A stretch of DNA of 64,000 nucleotides from Siphonodentalium dalli (taxonomy: Eukaryota; Mollusca; Scaphopoda; Gadilida; Siphonodentaliidae): positions 37,701,797 to 37,765,796 of the forward strand of contig CP136061.1 in NCBI GenBank assembly GCA_032622095.1, given 5' to 3'. The notes beneath the pieces were generated by a model. It ran no database searches. It was not told the origin of the DNA and worked only from the letters and a program-made list of their open reading frames with translations. Position numbers and translations under genes: made by a program. Within the stretch, counting starts at the first letter, position 1; each line of letters opens with the position of its first letter. Positions 11,101 to 21,404 of the stretch are shown here, in pieces.

Positions 11101-11993
11101 ACCCCGATATAAAACTGGAAGGACATACCATTAATTTTTTTTCATGGCGAAAAAAAGGAATTATATATGTAAATGACTTGTTTCAAAGAGGTGGCATATT
11201 ACACACAGAACAATCTTTATTCGAATGTTATCATATACGTACAGATTTTCTGACAATGAACAGCATCCGCCAACAAATAATAGCTATGTCACAAAAGCTC
11301 AACCAACCCTTATTTCGTATTGAAAGCCCTTTCCTTCCAAGTAATTTTGTTATCCCATTGAACAATACTCATGGTGGACAGGACTTCTACAAAATTTTAA
11401 ATTCAATGAATATCGTACCAAAATCCCATACAAAATGGCAGGCTGAATTTGAGGATAATGACATTCAATGGGAAAACTACAACCGGCTTGCTTTCACCAC
11501 GACGCCTGACACGAAAATGTGGTGGTTACAATATAGAATTAATCATAGAATACTTTCCACAAAGAAATTTCTTAAAATGGTCAACCTAGAACAAAATGAT
11601 TTATGTAATCGCTGCGGCACAACATCTGAAGATATATCCCATATTTTTTGGGACTGTCCGCTTGTGAAAAACTTTATAAATGATGTTACTATTTGGTGCA
11701 AATCAAATGGTATCGCCTTGTTAGCCACAAGAAAGATTGCAATTCTTGGATCCCTATCAATGGGCGGTAACTCTATGATGAATCTGTTTTGGCTACTGAT
11801 AAAACAATACATATACAAAACTAAATTTAATCCTGATATGTTATCACTAAAATCCTTTCTATCAGAACTACAATCTAGATATTTACAGGAGAAATTGTTG
11901 GCACAGTGCCAAATGAAATTACCCTCTTTTGAGAAAAACTGGTTTTTAATCATTGAAGCTCTTAACAAAACGTCAGAAGCAAACAAACCATGA
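8187..11993 (+). CDS. ORF2 protein: AP-endonuclease and reverse transcriptase of L1/Tx1-like element
   Basis: An intact 1268-aa polyprotein for target-primed reverse transcription. Endonuclease, residues 1-235: N9, 'CLQDTH' 35-40, 'NIYGPN' 108-113, 'GDWN' 139-142 and 'SDH' 227-229. The usual catalytic Glu of 'QETH' is Asp38 here, a substitution I believe is common in Tx1-group elements. Reverse transcriptase, about 470-780: 'NWRPITLLN' 546-554, 'DFEKAFDS' 616-623 with catalytic D616, 'GCRQGDPISP' 672-681, and 'YADD' 716-719. A C-terminal zinc motif C1140-x2-C1143-x8-H1152-x4-C1157 precedes the end. There is no RNase H domain. The ATG at 8187 opens directly on the endonuclease fold. Confidence 0.96.
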   Translation: MSVKIISSNCRGLNETTKRRDVFRHLKDLKPSIVCLQDTHFTKDMEKIISAEWGSKTEIASFKSNSRGVAILFNTNLDFHIHESLKDTGGNYIILDITIENVRISLANIYGPNNDNPEFYHNLQKAITKIGNTQIVICGDWNLVQNQTSDTFNYKHTNSPRAQEAVHSLVDRLELIDVWRSNNKELKRFTWRRKSPIKMARLDYFLVSDDILSLIGEKPNILPGYRSDHSIITLSLTLNTHQKGHGFWKFNLSLLRDKTYIDMMNELIETNKIRYNYTTDELDSSPHHTCKCDISKRLFLDSLLLDIRGATIAYSSNRKRDRKSKEESLQKAKYDLTELVDRNGSDIEQKVKLLDEIQKVDNELMDMRKEATMGAMIRSRAKWIEDGEKPTKYFLNLEKRNYISKTLTNLIDSNGKLLTYQNDIIKEARNFYQTLYASKCTTQSETHFATFDNNVLKLNKDISDSIEGPITIHELSAVLKQTKNGKTCGLDGFPYEFWKFFWRKLGPILCESLNESYKSGELSITQKQGIITLLPKKDKDRHLLKNWRPITLLNSSYKLASACIAQRMKQVLPHIINEDQTGFLKGRYIGDNTRLIYDLIYQTNLKKIPGLLLLLDFEKAFDSVSWKFMHKCLEFFNFGETIKKWISIFYTNINSSLLINGHISQCFTLGRGCRQGDPISPYIFLICAEILGLMIRNNKKIKGITLDGFEFKLTQYADDTTLILDGSESSLSEAYSTLNAFAKISGLNLNASKCQASWIGSMVGRQENICPDLHLTFADSFNLLGINFNTTLNKMSINFENKLNEIKRLTETWNHRLLTPFGRITVIKSIIIPKLTHLFIALPNPNNNFMTKLEKILFNFLWNSKRDRVKRKLVCQDHSHGGMKMVDVNNFLMSMKITWVRRLLLKSSKWTPLTDLPITKDHLFLTYNHAFLKKKANVVNNPFWHDVLLAFANMLEKNKKQNRFQACTVWNNPDIKLEGHTINFFSWRKKGIIYVNDLFQRGGILHTEQSLFECYHIRTDFLTMNSIRQQIIAMSQKLNQPLFRIESPFLPSNFVIPLNNTHGGQDFYKILNSMNIVPKSHTKWQAEFEDNDIQWENYNRLAFTTTPDTKMWWLQYRINHRILSTKKFLKMVNLEQNDLCNRCGTTSEDISHIFWDCPLVKNFINDVTIWCKSNGIALLATRKIAILGSLSMGGNSMMNLFWLLIKQYIYKTKFNPDMLSLKSFLSELQSRYLQEKLLAQCQMKLPSFEKNWFLIIEALNKTSEANKP

Positions 11994-12391
11994 TGTATCA
12001 AAATATCGTTCCCGAGGAATAAGTGCCGAAAAACCGCCGAGTTGACCCATCAGAAAGGGAAAAAACTTATTTCAACATCAATCAAAATCCCATTATACTT
12101 AGCAAAGAGCTATATATACACAATTAATATCTTATAAGCCTTGAACCTACCGATATTAGCTCTTTGACTAAACATATGTCTAACATAGCTTGCGGGACCC
12201 ATACCAGAAACGTGTATAATTATAAACTTGTCGCGATGAGTGAAAGAGCATGTGAGCGAAAGGAGGTATGAAAGTTACTGATAGACTGGGGATGAAAGAG
12301 TTAGTGTGTGATCTTTTTTTGCAAATCTTGTTACAATATTTATATACATTTAATCTTGATCAATAAAAACTTAAAAAAAAAAAAAAAAAAA
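11994..12391 (+). other. Retrotransposon 3' UTR with AATAAA and poly(A) tail
   Basis: About 370 bp of non-coding sequence follow the ORF2 stop. AATAAA lies at 12362-12367, a few bases before a run of about 22 A residues at 12373-12395. The tail is a plain poly(A), not a microsatellite, in keeping with the L1 group. Confidence 0.88.
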
Positions 12392-12576
12392 AAAACTTGT
12401 TGTGCGCCGCGAAAGGTGTTAAGTGCCACATTTTCGCCCGCAGCCGATTGTTTACAATTTACAAGATTGTTCTAAGATCTATCGATATTCAAGAGTAATA
12501 TTACAACATTTCCAGGAATCGACAAACTTTCTGCAAAGCATCCTGTTTACAATATCCGCATAGCAGTCATTCCTCT

Positions 12577-12745
12577 CAAATGATTGGTGCATACATTATC
12601 GTGGAATTTCGTCTCCCATGTGATTGGACGTGATACACTTGTGTAAAATAATGCTTACATTGGTGAAATCAGTGATATTGTAAACGTCGTATATAATTGG
12701 ACAATTCCTCTGGTATAAATATTCGCTGGTGCGCGTCTTTGAAGG
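12577..12745 (+). promoter_or_regulatory. TATA/CCAAT promoter, probably of the lectin gene
   Basis: TATAAATA lies at 12714-12721. Upstream are inverted CCAAT boxes: GATTGG at about 12581 and 12621, and weaker ATTGG words near 12657 and 12697. Transcription would start about 30 bp below the TATA box, near 12745. The arrangement is that of an inducible or tissue-specific polymerase II promoter. Linking it to the signal-peptide exon 7 kb downstream is inference. Confidence 0.5.
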
Positions 12746-12787
12746 AATTGTATTTCACAAACCATCTCTCGTCGGCTGAGAACTCAG
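12745..12787 (+). other. Candidate non-coding first exon with splice donor
   Basis: Sequence from the expected start site runs to AACTCAG|GTTAGT, with the donor at 12788. It contains no ATG between the start site and the donor. The next compatible acceptor I can pair with a coding exon is at 19740. Its length of about 43 bases is an estimate because the start site is inferred. Confidence 0.4.
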
Positions 12788-14189
12788 GTTAGTGTACTTA
12801 TATATGCATGGGCATTTCACTCTTATGCAGTTAAATTTTCTATACATAACCCAATAGTTTTTTATTTTTATCTTGCTATTTTAATCCCATTTTAGAAATT
12901 GTGGTTTGTTCATTTTAAACGACATCTAATTTAAAAAAAATTAGGAATTAAAGAATGACAAGCATTTTTGAGAATTCACAGAAATCAAACAACAGCTGCA
13001 TATTACAGATTGAAAACATTAATTGATGAAATCAAAAGAACAAGAAAATAAGAATTAAAAAGTTATACTGGACCATTTGACGCATGTCTCATTTTGGTAA
13101 TTATGACGACAGAGGGTGCTTAGATCGTCAGCAACAATGAACACGTAAATAAGCGATATAAATGAAATTCCAACGCATATCATAATGGAATGTATAACAT
13201 CAGAAACTCTTTGGCGATGAAATAATTGTAAAAGAATTATATTTTAACTCTTTTGCATGCGCACGATCAAATCGGTCTTTCGAGAAAAATGTTAGAATGA
13301 GAAAAATGTTAGAATATAATAGAATGTGTTCAATATAACCATGGCGGGAATGACTGATGCGGATGACAGTAACGATTAACACTGGTTATTTGTCGAACGC
13401 ATTGCTTGGTAATTTAGTGCATTATATGTTGATTATAGAACATGGCGACTTTTCCAAGTTCTTCAGAAGCGATGTCGGTAGAAGAGGACAGCGTTGAGTT
13501 TTCATCAAATTTCACCTTGATAATATTTTTATTGCTAGATTTCCGAACGAGTTCTCTCAAATCGCACGAAAGTACTGAAACTAGAGGCCACTTTATTTTA
13601 TGCATATTTTATGCATAATATGTAAAGACAAATCATTTCTAAATCTCTTCATGCAATCCTAATGTCCGTATGACAAGTGTGAAATTCGCAACATAGATTC
13701 CATTTACCATTTCTGGAAAGTTTTTCACAAGTGAAAATTTGTCGTTTAGTCAAGTTATCACTCACTTCGACATACCAATCGCAAAGCATTCTGAGCTTCC
13801 ATCACATTCAATATTCCCGTTATTTTTTCTCAAAACCCACATCACTATTTATACTGTCGTCTGTATATATTATTGTAATATATTCAGTATCTCCTTAGAA
13901 GGAGGCAATAAAGACATATACGGATGCACGCAGGAACCCAATAGCCAATGTGCATTGTTATCCCAATATTTTGTGGATACCTGCATTCAAATAGTTATTT
14001 CAAATAATTCAAATAATATTCAAATAATTATATATTTGGTGGATAAAAATAAATAAACAATGTTTAAACCATATAGACAGTGTAGAGTTCCATATCATGA
14101 TCTATAGATTTGTACAAGTAACCAGTGTGCGTCGTTGCCACACCAGTTTACATCCACATCGGTCATCCCTCGTGATAAATGTTATAGAT
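12788..14189. other. Presumed intron sequence, no further gene seen
   Basis: This is AT-rich sequence without recognised coding domains. A direct 14-base repeat 'gaaaaatgttagaat' occurs twice at 13284-13312. Short frames on both strands show no family resemblance. Confidence 0.5.
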
Positions 14190-15312
14190 GCAAAGCATCG
14201 TCCGCCGGCGGGTTATTAACCCCCTAAATGCCGATATTGACTAAAAGAACCAGGGAGAGCCCGGGCAGACCCAGAGACCCGATTACGCTATATATCGATG
14301 ACTGACTGTATCCATACACCTATTAAATGTAAACGTCGAAGATTGACTCGCGTCTCGTTCACGGACGGGTTAATTAACAACCTTAAATGACGATATGGGC
14401 CAGAAGAGCACATGCGAGCCAGTGTAAGCCCGGGCAGGCCCGGGCGGCCCAAATGGGCCGATGGACACTATAATATTATGCCTCGTGGTAGTACGATATA
14501 TACATACAAAGCATAGGTGGTAAACGATTACTTGCTGTTTCACCCACTGCCGGTTTTATTAACCATTTAAATGCCGATATTGGCTAAAAGAATTCGAGAG
14601 AGAGGCCGGGCAGACCCATAAACTCGATCGTACTATATATTGATGAATAATTGTAACCAGATACATATTAAACGTAAAGGAAGAAGATTGACTCACCGTC
14701 TCGTTCAAGACCTGGTTCATTAACACCTTAAATGACGATATGGGCCAGACGCGAGTACGGGAGAACCCGGGCGGCTCCATGGACCAACATACCGTATATT
14801 ATGATGCCTTATGGTAGTAGGATACACACTAAGAATATATTGTGAAAATTGACTTGATGTGTCATCCACCGGCGGTTTTATTAACCCTATGAATGCCGAT
14901 ATTGGCTAACGGAATCAGGGAGAGCCCGGTCACACCCAAAGACCGCATCATACTGTATATCGATGGCTAATGGTAGCGAGACACTTACTAAACGTAAACT
15001 GTGAAGATTGACTCGTCATCTCGTTTACGAAATTTTCACAGCCTGTGCATCCTACTGCCATAAGGCATCATGTTATACTGCCCACGGGTCCATGGGGCCA
15101 CCCGCGCCTGTCCGAGATCTCTCGTGATCTTCTAACCTATATCGCCATTTAAGGGGTTAATGAACCCGCCCATGAACGAGATGGCGAGTCAATCTTCATC
15201 GTTAAAATTTTGCAAGTGCATCACTGCCATTAGTCATCAACATAGAGTGTGATCTGCTTTCTGGGTCCGCCCAGGCTCTCATCGAGTTCCGGGTTCTTTT
15301 AGTGGAGAAGAT
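14190..15312. repeat. Complex array of about 340-bp units ending in an inverted half-unit
   Basis: 'aaatgccgatattg' recurs near 14226, 14569 and 14892. Between copies, a related half reads 'ttaaatgacgatatgggcca' (14383, 14729). Both halves are followed by 'gggcagaccca' or 'gggcggcc' words, so the unit is a duplicated half-unit of about 170 bp. From about 15050 to 15310 the sequence is the reverse complement of the same family. The array can therefore fold on itself: 14240-14310 pairs with 15225-15300. No coding sequence is seen. Confidence 0.85.
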
Positions 15313-16817
15313 TAAGTGCAGTTTTCAAGGCAATTGTTCAAATTGTGAATAAAGCATGAACATTTGCCCATATGAACAGATTAACTAACTTATTGATATT
15401 AGATATGGAGCCACTCTGAAATTTCACTTTAATTTTCCGAATTTAAAGAGCGTTTCGTGATTATATAATTTATTAAATGTCGCAATTAATCTTACCATGA
15501 AATATGCGATTTAAAATTAGACATATACAGTAAGTATGACTCTGCTAGATATAATACCACATGTTTATGGTAAAATTGGATCTCCCCGTCCAAGATGGCC
15601 GTCAAAATGGCAGCTGACAGCGTCGATAAATAGTGACGGTATATGAACCCAAATTAGGTCAGTGACCCCATATGAAATTAATATTAGACCCTGGGTCTAA
15701 TACATTTAAATTTAAATATAACGTAATTGTATATTTGAGATATCATAATCTATGTTCTAAAACTGAAAATTCCAACCGATTTATAGTCAACACTCGATCG
15801 GTCTATGACTTGTAGAATCCAATTGTTGAAAATGTTACCAAGATGAGTGAAACAAAAGCACAAACCCCTTCCAACTGCCGCCTCGACGAAAGCAACTGAT
15901 TATCCTGAGGCCCATCTAATCTAAATAAAAATCGATAACCAGCTGATATTATTAAATATAACATCGGCCAATAAAGCGAATACGATTAACAATCAATCTA
16001 TATCATAATACCCTTTTTTGTTGCAGTTGGCTCACCATACATTACCAGTCGATGTGAAGAATTCTACCCGTAAAACAGTTTGCGATTACAAAACGTGTAC
16101 CGTTAATGGTAGCTATCCCTATACGTACCCGTACCCGTACCGGTTTGAAATTGCAAACTCGCTAATATTTATTATTAATTGTCTGTATTCGGTACAATGA
16201 TCGGGTATTCATTCTGTGCAATTCACATATCCGTCTTGTCTTGCGTCCGTAATTAAATTACGTTATTTTCGTGAGCGGAGCTGGAGCGGTTATCTTTATC
16301 ACCTCACGAATTTCTTTTTCAATGTCATCGCTTCGCTGAACGCACAATTGTTTTTTGGGGAAAATGTTAAAACTGTCTGACTTCGGTTCCTATGTGAACG
16401 GACAAGTTCTAAATCTACGAAATCCGGCTTAATCATTGATATTTTTCCACTAAATTGTGACAATTGGGTTGTCTTCGATGCTGCCATTTCGAGCTGTCGA
16501 GGACACGAGTATAATTCGGCTATATGACATGTCTTCATTCGTCGCAGTGTTCATATTGACATTGATAGAGATACATTTACTGACACACCATGATGCAGGT
16601 ACACGGTAGCAGCTATTACTATAATATAATACTATTACTACCATTAAATCCAGTTAAATTGACAGTGTTCTGATAGTTTTGAAGCACATACAGGTACATG
16701 GTAAACAATGAACTGATTCCGCACAGTTATTGATGATAATATATCTATACAATTCCAACTTACGAGTACAATTATTACTATTACACGGACCGATTTATCA
16801 CGTTCGTCAATTTTCGT
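15313..16817. other. No gene recognised
   Basis: Presumed intronic sequence. There is a short (CCCGTA) run at 16125-16142 and an 'aagatggcc' word at 15591. Neither supports a feature on its own. Confidence 0.5.
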
Positions 16818-16821
16818 TTAA

Positions 16822-17150
16822 CCCTTTACCCAACAGAAGGGCCCTGTGCCAATGCATTCTCTTCGCATATATAAGAGAATGCATTGGCTTAACACATTAA
16901 AAATTATAAAATTGTTAAAGAATGTAAGAAAGGGCAATGCATTCTCTTATATATGCGAGGCGACCTATGGTCGACTCGCATATATAAGAGAATGAATTGG
17001 CACAGGGCATAACTGTAACCATCACAATGTGGTCAAGGAGCCGGTTCCAATGATATCCATATTTGTATGGTTCTATTGAGACAGACCGAAGATATTTTAG
17101 GCTGTTGAAGCTTTATTTGGCCGGTTTTGGCCGTTTTGTTGGGTAAAGGG
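16822..17150 (-). mobile_element. Composite miniature element A (TTAA family), reverse orientation
   Basis: It is flanked by TTAA at 16818-16821 and 17151-17154. Terminal inverted repeats are CCCTTTACCCAACA and its complement, the pattern expected for piggyBac-type elements. Inside are two long palindromes built on CCAATGCATTCTCTTATATA, separated by an AT-rich spacer. Its left palindrome has lost its centre. The unique 150-bp arm ('ccggttccaatgatatccat') lies on the right, so this copy is reversed relative to copies B, E and F. It has no coding capacity, so movement would depend on a transposase supplied elsewhere. Confidence 0.92.
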
Positions 17151-17154
17151 TTAA

Positions 17155-18676
17155 GCGTGTGGATATGAGACATTGTCGCCATTCGCCATGTTATCGCCAG
17201 TTATTATGGCAATTTACGGACCGGGAGTCCAGTACTGGTTGGATGTTCTTGTCAAACTATCTTTGTCTGACTCACTGAGATGGATACTACTGTTGTGAAA
17301 CTAGTATACACAGTTTGATGTACCACGCTATCAAATTTCATCGAATAATGTTGGACTATAGAAGAACGTTGTCATCACACAAAGTTATTATGTGCTTTGC
17401 TGTTGTCTTATAGGTTTCAATCCCAATTAGCTGTTCGAGTTACTGATATATTGTCGTAATGTACGCATCCACATGTTAAAACTGTGTTTTCAAATGACTG
17501 GACAATTTCACACCTTACATGTTACCAAAATATATGCCATTAAGATGTTTTAATTTTACATGTACATAAATTTGAGTTTTAACTGTGATACATATACCTT
17601 TCTTCCTGTATGTCTTAAAAGGGCATACCCGATTCATATGTTAGAATGGTCACAATTAGTATTGCTCGTAACTGAAGGATACATGTTGTATTATCGTTAT
17701 TTATTTACAGCCATAGTTATACAGTGGTCAGTGAAAAGTGAACACATCACATAGTGTTATTTTGTATTCAATCCCACGAGGCAGATCATCTTCAAACTTC
17801 AAAGTTTCATAAGTATTGTCTGACACATTAAGCATTGAGGATTTAAGTTTCATCAAAACTATGATCGTAATAGAAGAACTAAGATGTATTTTTCAGTTAT
17901 GAATAATACCAATTTCGACCATTCTAAAACATGAATCGTAATGGCTATCGAGAAATCATATTGTCGCCACGGGCTAATTCTACGGTAAATTACGACATTA
18001 AAAGCAAAAAATTGGTGGTGACCTATGAAGAATACTATTCGCCTGAGTCGTCTGACCGTTATTAGTTACGGTCTTGATATTAATTAAACGGTGTTGAACA
18101 GTAAAAATTACAACGGTCCGACTGTTACTGGTTACAGCCTGCCAGTTACTTAAAAAGTTTATTACCGTGTTTAACGGTCCAAGGTGGACAGCGGTGTTTC
18201 GCGGTATGACACCGTTATACAGCGACGGGCATATTTCTAACAGTGTAGATAATACTGGTGTATCAGGATTCCTATTTATTGGAGGGAAATACTCGCGAAT
18301 GAGTATTTAGTATCGAACAGGTGAAATACATATTCATTATTTAAATATTTCAATATGTTCTGGGATGTCTTATACAGATAACGGGTTTTCTTCGGTTCAT
18401 TCAGAATAGACAAAGGCTGTGCAAAAGACAACTTTAGAAAAAAATAACCATATGCTACTCATTTCTTAACAACATCGGTCTGCCCGTAACGATTTCACAG
18501 AAACTCAGCAAGACCTATAGGTCAACATGCCATCAAATTAACAGGATCACTCAGGTGTGTTATCTTATCCATTAAAATGGTCTATCTCTTCCCAGAATGC
18601 TTATATAGATTTAGGGATATACATGTAGCACAATAGATATGAATCGAGAACACCTATGCGGAAAAGTTTCTATCAA
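17155..18676. other. No gene recognised
   Basis: Presumed intronic sequence. Around 18040-18225 there are many 'acggt/accgtt' words ('gaccgttattagttacggtc', 'accgttatacagcg') that suggest a decayed palindromic repeat, but no copy elsewhere in the window supports it. Confidence 0.45.
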
Positions 18677-18680
18677 TTAA

Positions 18681-19071
18681 CCCTTTACCCAACAAACCGG
18701 CCAAAACCGGCCAAATAAAGCTTCAACAGCCTAAAATATCTTCGGTCTGTCTCAATAGAACCCTACAAATATGGATATCATTGGAACCGGCTCCTTGGCC
18801 ACATTGTGATAGTTACAGTTAGCCCTGTGCCAATGCATTCTCTTATATATGCGAGTCGACCATAGGTCGCCTCGCATATATAAGAGAATGCATTGGCCTA
18901 AAAAAAATCTTTTTTTAACACTTTTTACCATTTTTTCTTACATTCTTTAACAATTTTATAATTTTTAATGTGTTAAGCCAATGCATTCTCTTATATATGC
19001 GAGGCGACCAATGGTCGACTCGCATATATAAGATAATGCATTGGCACAGGGCCCTTCTGTTGGGTAAAGGG
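18681..19071 (+). mobile_element. Composite miniature element B (TTAA family)
   Basis: TTAA flanks lie at 18677-18680 and 19072-19075, with CCCTTTACCCAACA termini. The order is unique left arm (18695-18822), palindrome 18830-18896, AT-rich spacer, palindrome 18978-19044, right terminus. The two palindromes face each other and are bounded by CCCTGTGCC-like and GGCACAGGG sequences, so the whole core is also an inverted repeat. It is nearly identical to copy E. Confidence 0.94.
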
Positions 19072-19075
19072 TTAA

Positions 19076-19739
19076 CATAAATATTATTTAGAATTTCTTA
19101 TTACTTCCGCGGGACAGTTTTATGGACTATCTTTAGAACAGAAATCCTTGCGAAAAGATCGAAGAATCCCAAAACGGTATCAAGAAGGACAAATAATTAT
19201 GTCTTGGTAGCAGCCTCATTGCTGCCTCAATCACGACAACTTGTATTTCAAATGTTCAATTGTAGATGTACCACGAACTTACGATCGATATAAGCCACTT
19301 TATTGTGCCCTTTTAGACAAATACTATACACAGTCTTCAGTTCTATCTGTATTTTAATTACAAAATAGCTATCTGTAGTCTTAAAATCGGGATTTATAAA
19401 AATTATGTTGTTTTAATTTTGGTCCGGAAGAGCTAGATCATCTTTTAATACAACAACAGATTTTCCGCATTTTATGAGATCCACCAGGATCAATCAATGT
19501 GTCATTGTGGTCTCACAGATGTCTTCTAGATATCGGCTCTGACATCGCGGTGTCATTGTGGTTTAACCGATGCATCGCAGTCCGGTCGGTGTCTTCGCGA
19601 TTCAAACAGTCACCGCGGTGTCCTGTGCGTCGCGAAGCACCCGATGCATCGTGATTAATTATCATCGATGATATGTGGATCGCTATTCTCACTGTCTTCG
19701 ATATGTTATTGCGGTCTGACCGATACTCTCTATATTTTA
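19076..19739. other. Degenerate minisatellite upstream of the signal-peptide exon
   Basis: From about 19495 to 19660 imperfect words 'ggtgtcattgtggtttaacc' and 'gatgcatcgcagtccggtcg' repeat with periods of about 30 bp. The rest is unremarkable AT-rich sequence. Confidence 0.5.
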
Positions 19740-19747
19740 GTTATAAG

Positions 19748-19823
19748 ATGCTGAAGCAACTATTTATATCGACAGTCTGCATATTGCTATATGGTGGACT
19801 CGTCCAGGGCGACATACCTGTAG
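19748..19823 (+). CDS. Signal-peptide exon of secreted C-type lectin
   Basis: A polypyrimidine-AG acceptor ('ctctctatattttag') ends at 19740, and the exon starts TTATAAG then ATG at 19748. The encoded start MLKQLFISTVCILLYGGLVQG is a textbook signal peptide: a basic residue, a hydrophobic core, and small residues before the cleavage point, followed by DIPV. The donor is CTGTAG|GTAGGT with the intron starting at 19824, leaving one base of a split codon (phase 1). This is exactly the phase needed by the lectin-domain exon at 39888. Alternative donors exist a few bases downstream (GTACAA) and at 19879. The join across a 20-kb intron is inference from phase and protein logic. Confidence 0.65.
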
Positions 19824-20745
19824 GTAGGTACAACACGAGCGATGCGAGTTCGCATAGCGAACCGAACCGACAGGTTATACCATTTCATCAGTCACAAACA
19901 ACAAACAGCTCAATCAAAGATCAGACATACCGCCACAAAAATATTTAATAACGCCACATCATACATGTACTTGAGCTCGGGAACTTGACAGCGTATATAG
20001 TGAAAGTTACTTACCGGGACCAAGTAAGTAGCTGCGTGTGACTTCAAACATATTTAACATACACTGAGAGAAAGAACATTATTTTATGATAATGTTTAAT
20101 TAATTTTCATAATGAAATCAACTTTCAAAGGAAAACAACTGTTAATATTTTAAATTTAATCAAGAATCATTTGTAGGGTAGTTATACGCTTGTTGCCTGT
20201 TATATGCATGTCTATTTTGTATATATTTTATTTACTGTTAACTTATCTTCTACTTTATGTTATTTGCAATTGCCTTGCAGTGAACTATATTATTTTATAT
20301 TACAGCAACTATAATCATGAGAAGCAAATTCAATTAATGAGTATTTAGTATAGAAATTGTTAATATACCATATGGTGCGTTGGGTAAAATTGGTTTCTAT
20401 GGTATACATGTATATGTAATACTTGCATAATTGGAGATCTTGCTTGAAAAACAAACTTGACAATTACTGATATAAATGGCCTTCAATATCCTTTAATTTT
20501 AGAACAGAAGAAAACTGTTGTAAAATGACCTTGAATTCAATTATATATATATACCTTATCTGTGGGAACACATATATAAACGTGTAGTTTATACGCCATA
20601 GAAACGTAAACATATAGATAAGGAGATACAATTTAAAATAATTATAGATTATATATAAATGGTGTGAATCTTTAATTAATGTGGCAATATAATACACGTA
20701 AACGCGAGACCCAATAAACGGAAGGATGTGGCACTTTTTTCCTCA
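19824..20745. other. Intron sequence, no gene
   Basis: Very AT-rich, with no recognised repeats or domains. Short open frames near 20464-20697 are low-complexity and lysine/tyrosine-rich, as expected by chance. Confidence 0.5.
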
Positions 20746-20747
20746 TA

Positions 20748-21210
20748 TGTGACCCGCCATATCAAATCCAGTCGTAAGTCGGGATTTTTTTTACCATGTG
20801 CCAATGCATTCTCTTATATATGCGAGTCGACCATAGGGTCGCCTCGCATATATAAGAGAATGCATTGGCCTAACAATGTTTTACAATTTTAATAATTTGT
20901 TCTTGTATTCTTTAACAATTTTATAATTTCACTCATACAGAGCCCCAGACAAACATGAGCAGACGACACTCTTCTATATGCTTCTATATATGTGTGGGGC
21001 TCCCTGCAGGGTAATGGATGTTTTTTTATTTTATGTCCTAAAAATTGTAAGAAAAAATTATTTAAGAAAAAAAAATAAAACATTGTTAGGCCAATGCATT
21101 CTCTTATATATGCGAGGCGACCTATGGTCGACTCGCATATATAAGAGAATGCATTGGCACAGGGTAAAAAAAATCCCGACTTACGACTGGATTTGATATG
21201 GCGGGTCACA
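20748..21210 (+). mobile_element. Composite miniature element C (TA family)
   Basis: Inverted termini of about 48 bp begin TGTGACCCGCCATATCAAAT and continue 'gtcgtaagtcgggatttttt'. They are flanked by TA at 20746-20747 and 21211-21212, as for Tc1/mariner-type elements. Inside is the same core as in the TTAA family: palindromes at 20810-20876 and 21092-21158 with an AT-rich spacer that shares 'attctttaacaattttataa'. The spacer also holds an extra segment bounded by 'gagcccca' and 'tggggctc'. It has no coding capacity. Confidence 0.93.
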
Positions 21211-21340
21211 TATTATTTTAACATTCTGACTGGTCCTGAGACTGCCTTTAAAGTGTATGTATATGGTGTTCTGTATGTTCGTTAGATGACTTTGGAGCTT
21301 CTTTGATGAATGGAGCTTCCTAATTTTTTGCGAAAATACT

Positions 21341-21372
21341 GTGCCAATGCATTCTCTTATATATGTGAGTCG
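21341..21372 (+). repeat. Isolated half-arm of the composite-element core
   Basis: CTGTGCCAATGCATTCTCTT followed by 'atatatgtgagt' matches the outer arm of the shared palindromic core. It stands alone, without either terminal repeat family. It sits between 'gaaaatac' and 'gtattttc', an 8-base inverted pair. Confidence 0.75.
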
Positions 21373-21404
21373 CACATATAGGGTATTTTCACATTTTCAA
21401 CCGC

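Larger units (their letters stand above)
4884..12401 (+). mobile_element. L1/Tx1-like non-LTR retrotransposon, apparently full length, with candidate 10-bp target duplication
   Basis: A two-ORF retrotransposon: an RNA-binding ORF1 (5131-6171), a 2-kb inter-ORF segment, an intact endonuclease-reverse transcriptase ORF2 (8187-11993), a 3' UTR with AATAAA at 12362, and a poly(A) tail ending near 12391. AAAACTTGTT lies just after the tail (12392-12401) and at 4884-4893, about 240 bp before ORF1, so the element proper would be 4894-12391. Four of those ten bases overlap the A-tail, so only CTTGTT is truly informative and the 5' boundary is tentative. The insertion context, bottom strand TTTT/GA, fits the L1-type endonuclease preference. 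Unbroken ORFs indicate a young, possibly competent copy. Confidence 0.88.

Noticed and set aside
11543-12001. 152-codon minus-strand frame
   Set aside because: It is the antisense shadow of the retrotransposon ORF2.
20889-21375. Frames with CILLYM and YKRMHW repeats
   Set aside because: They translate the palindromic arms of composite miniature elements; the same peptides appear at 40.7, 41.3 and 47.2 kb.
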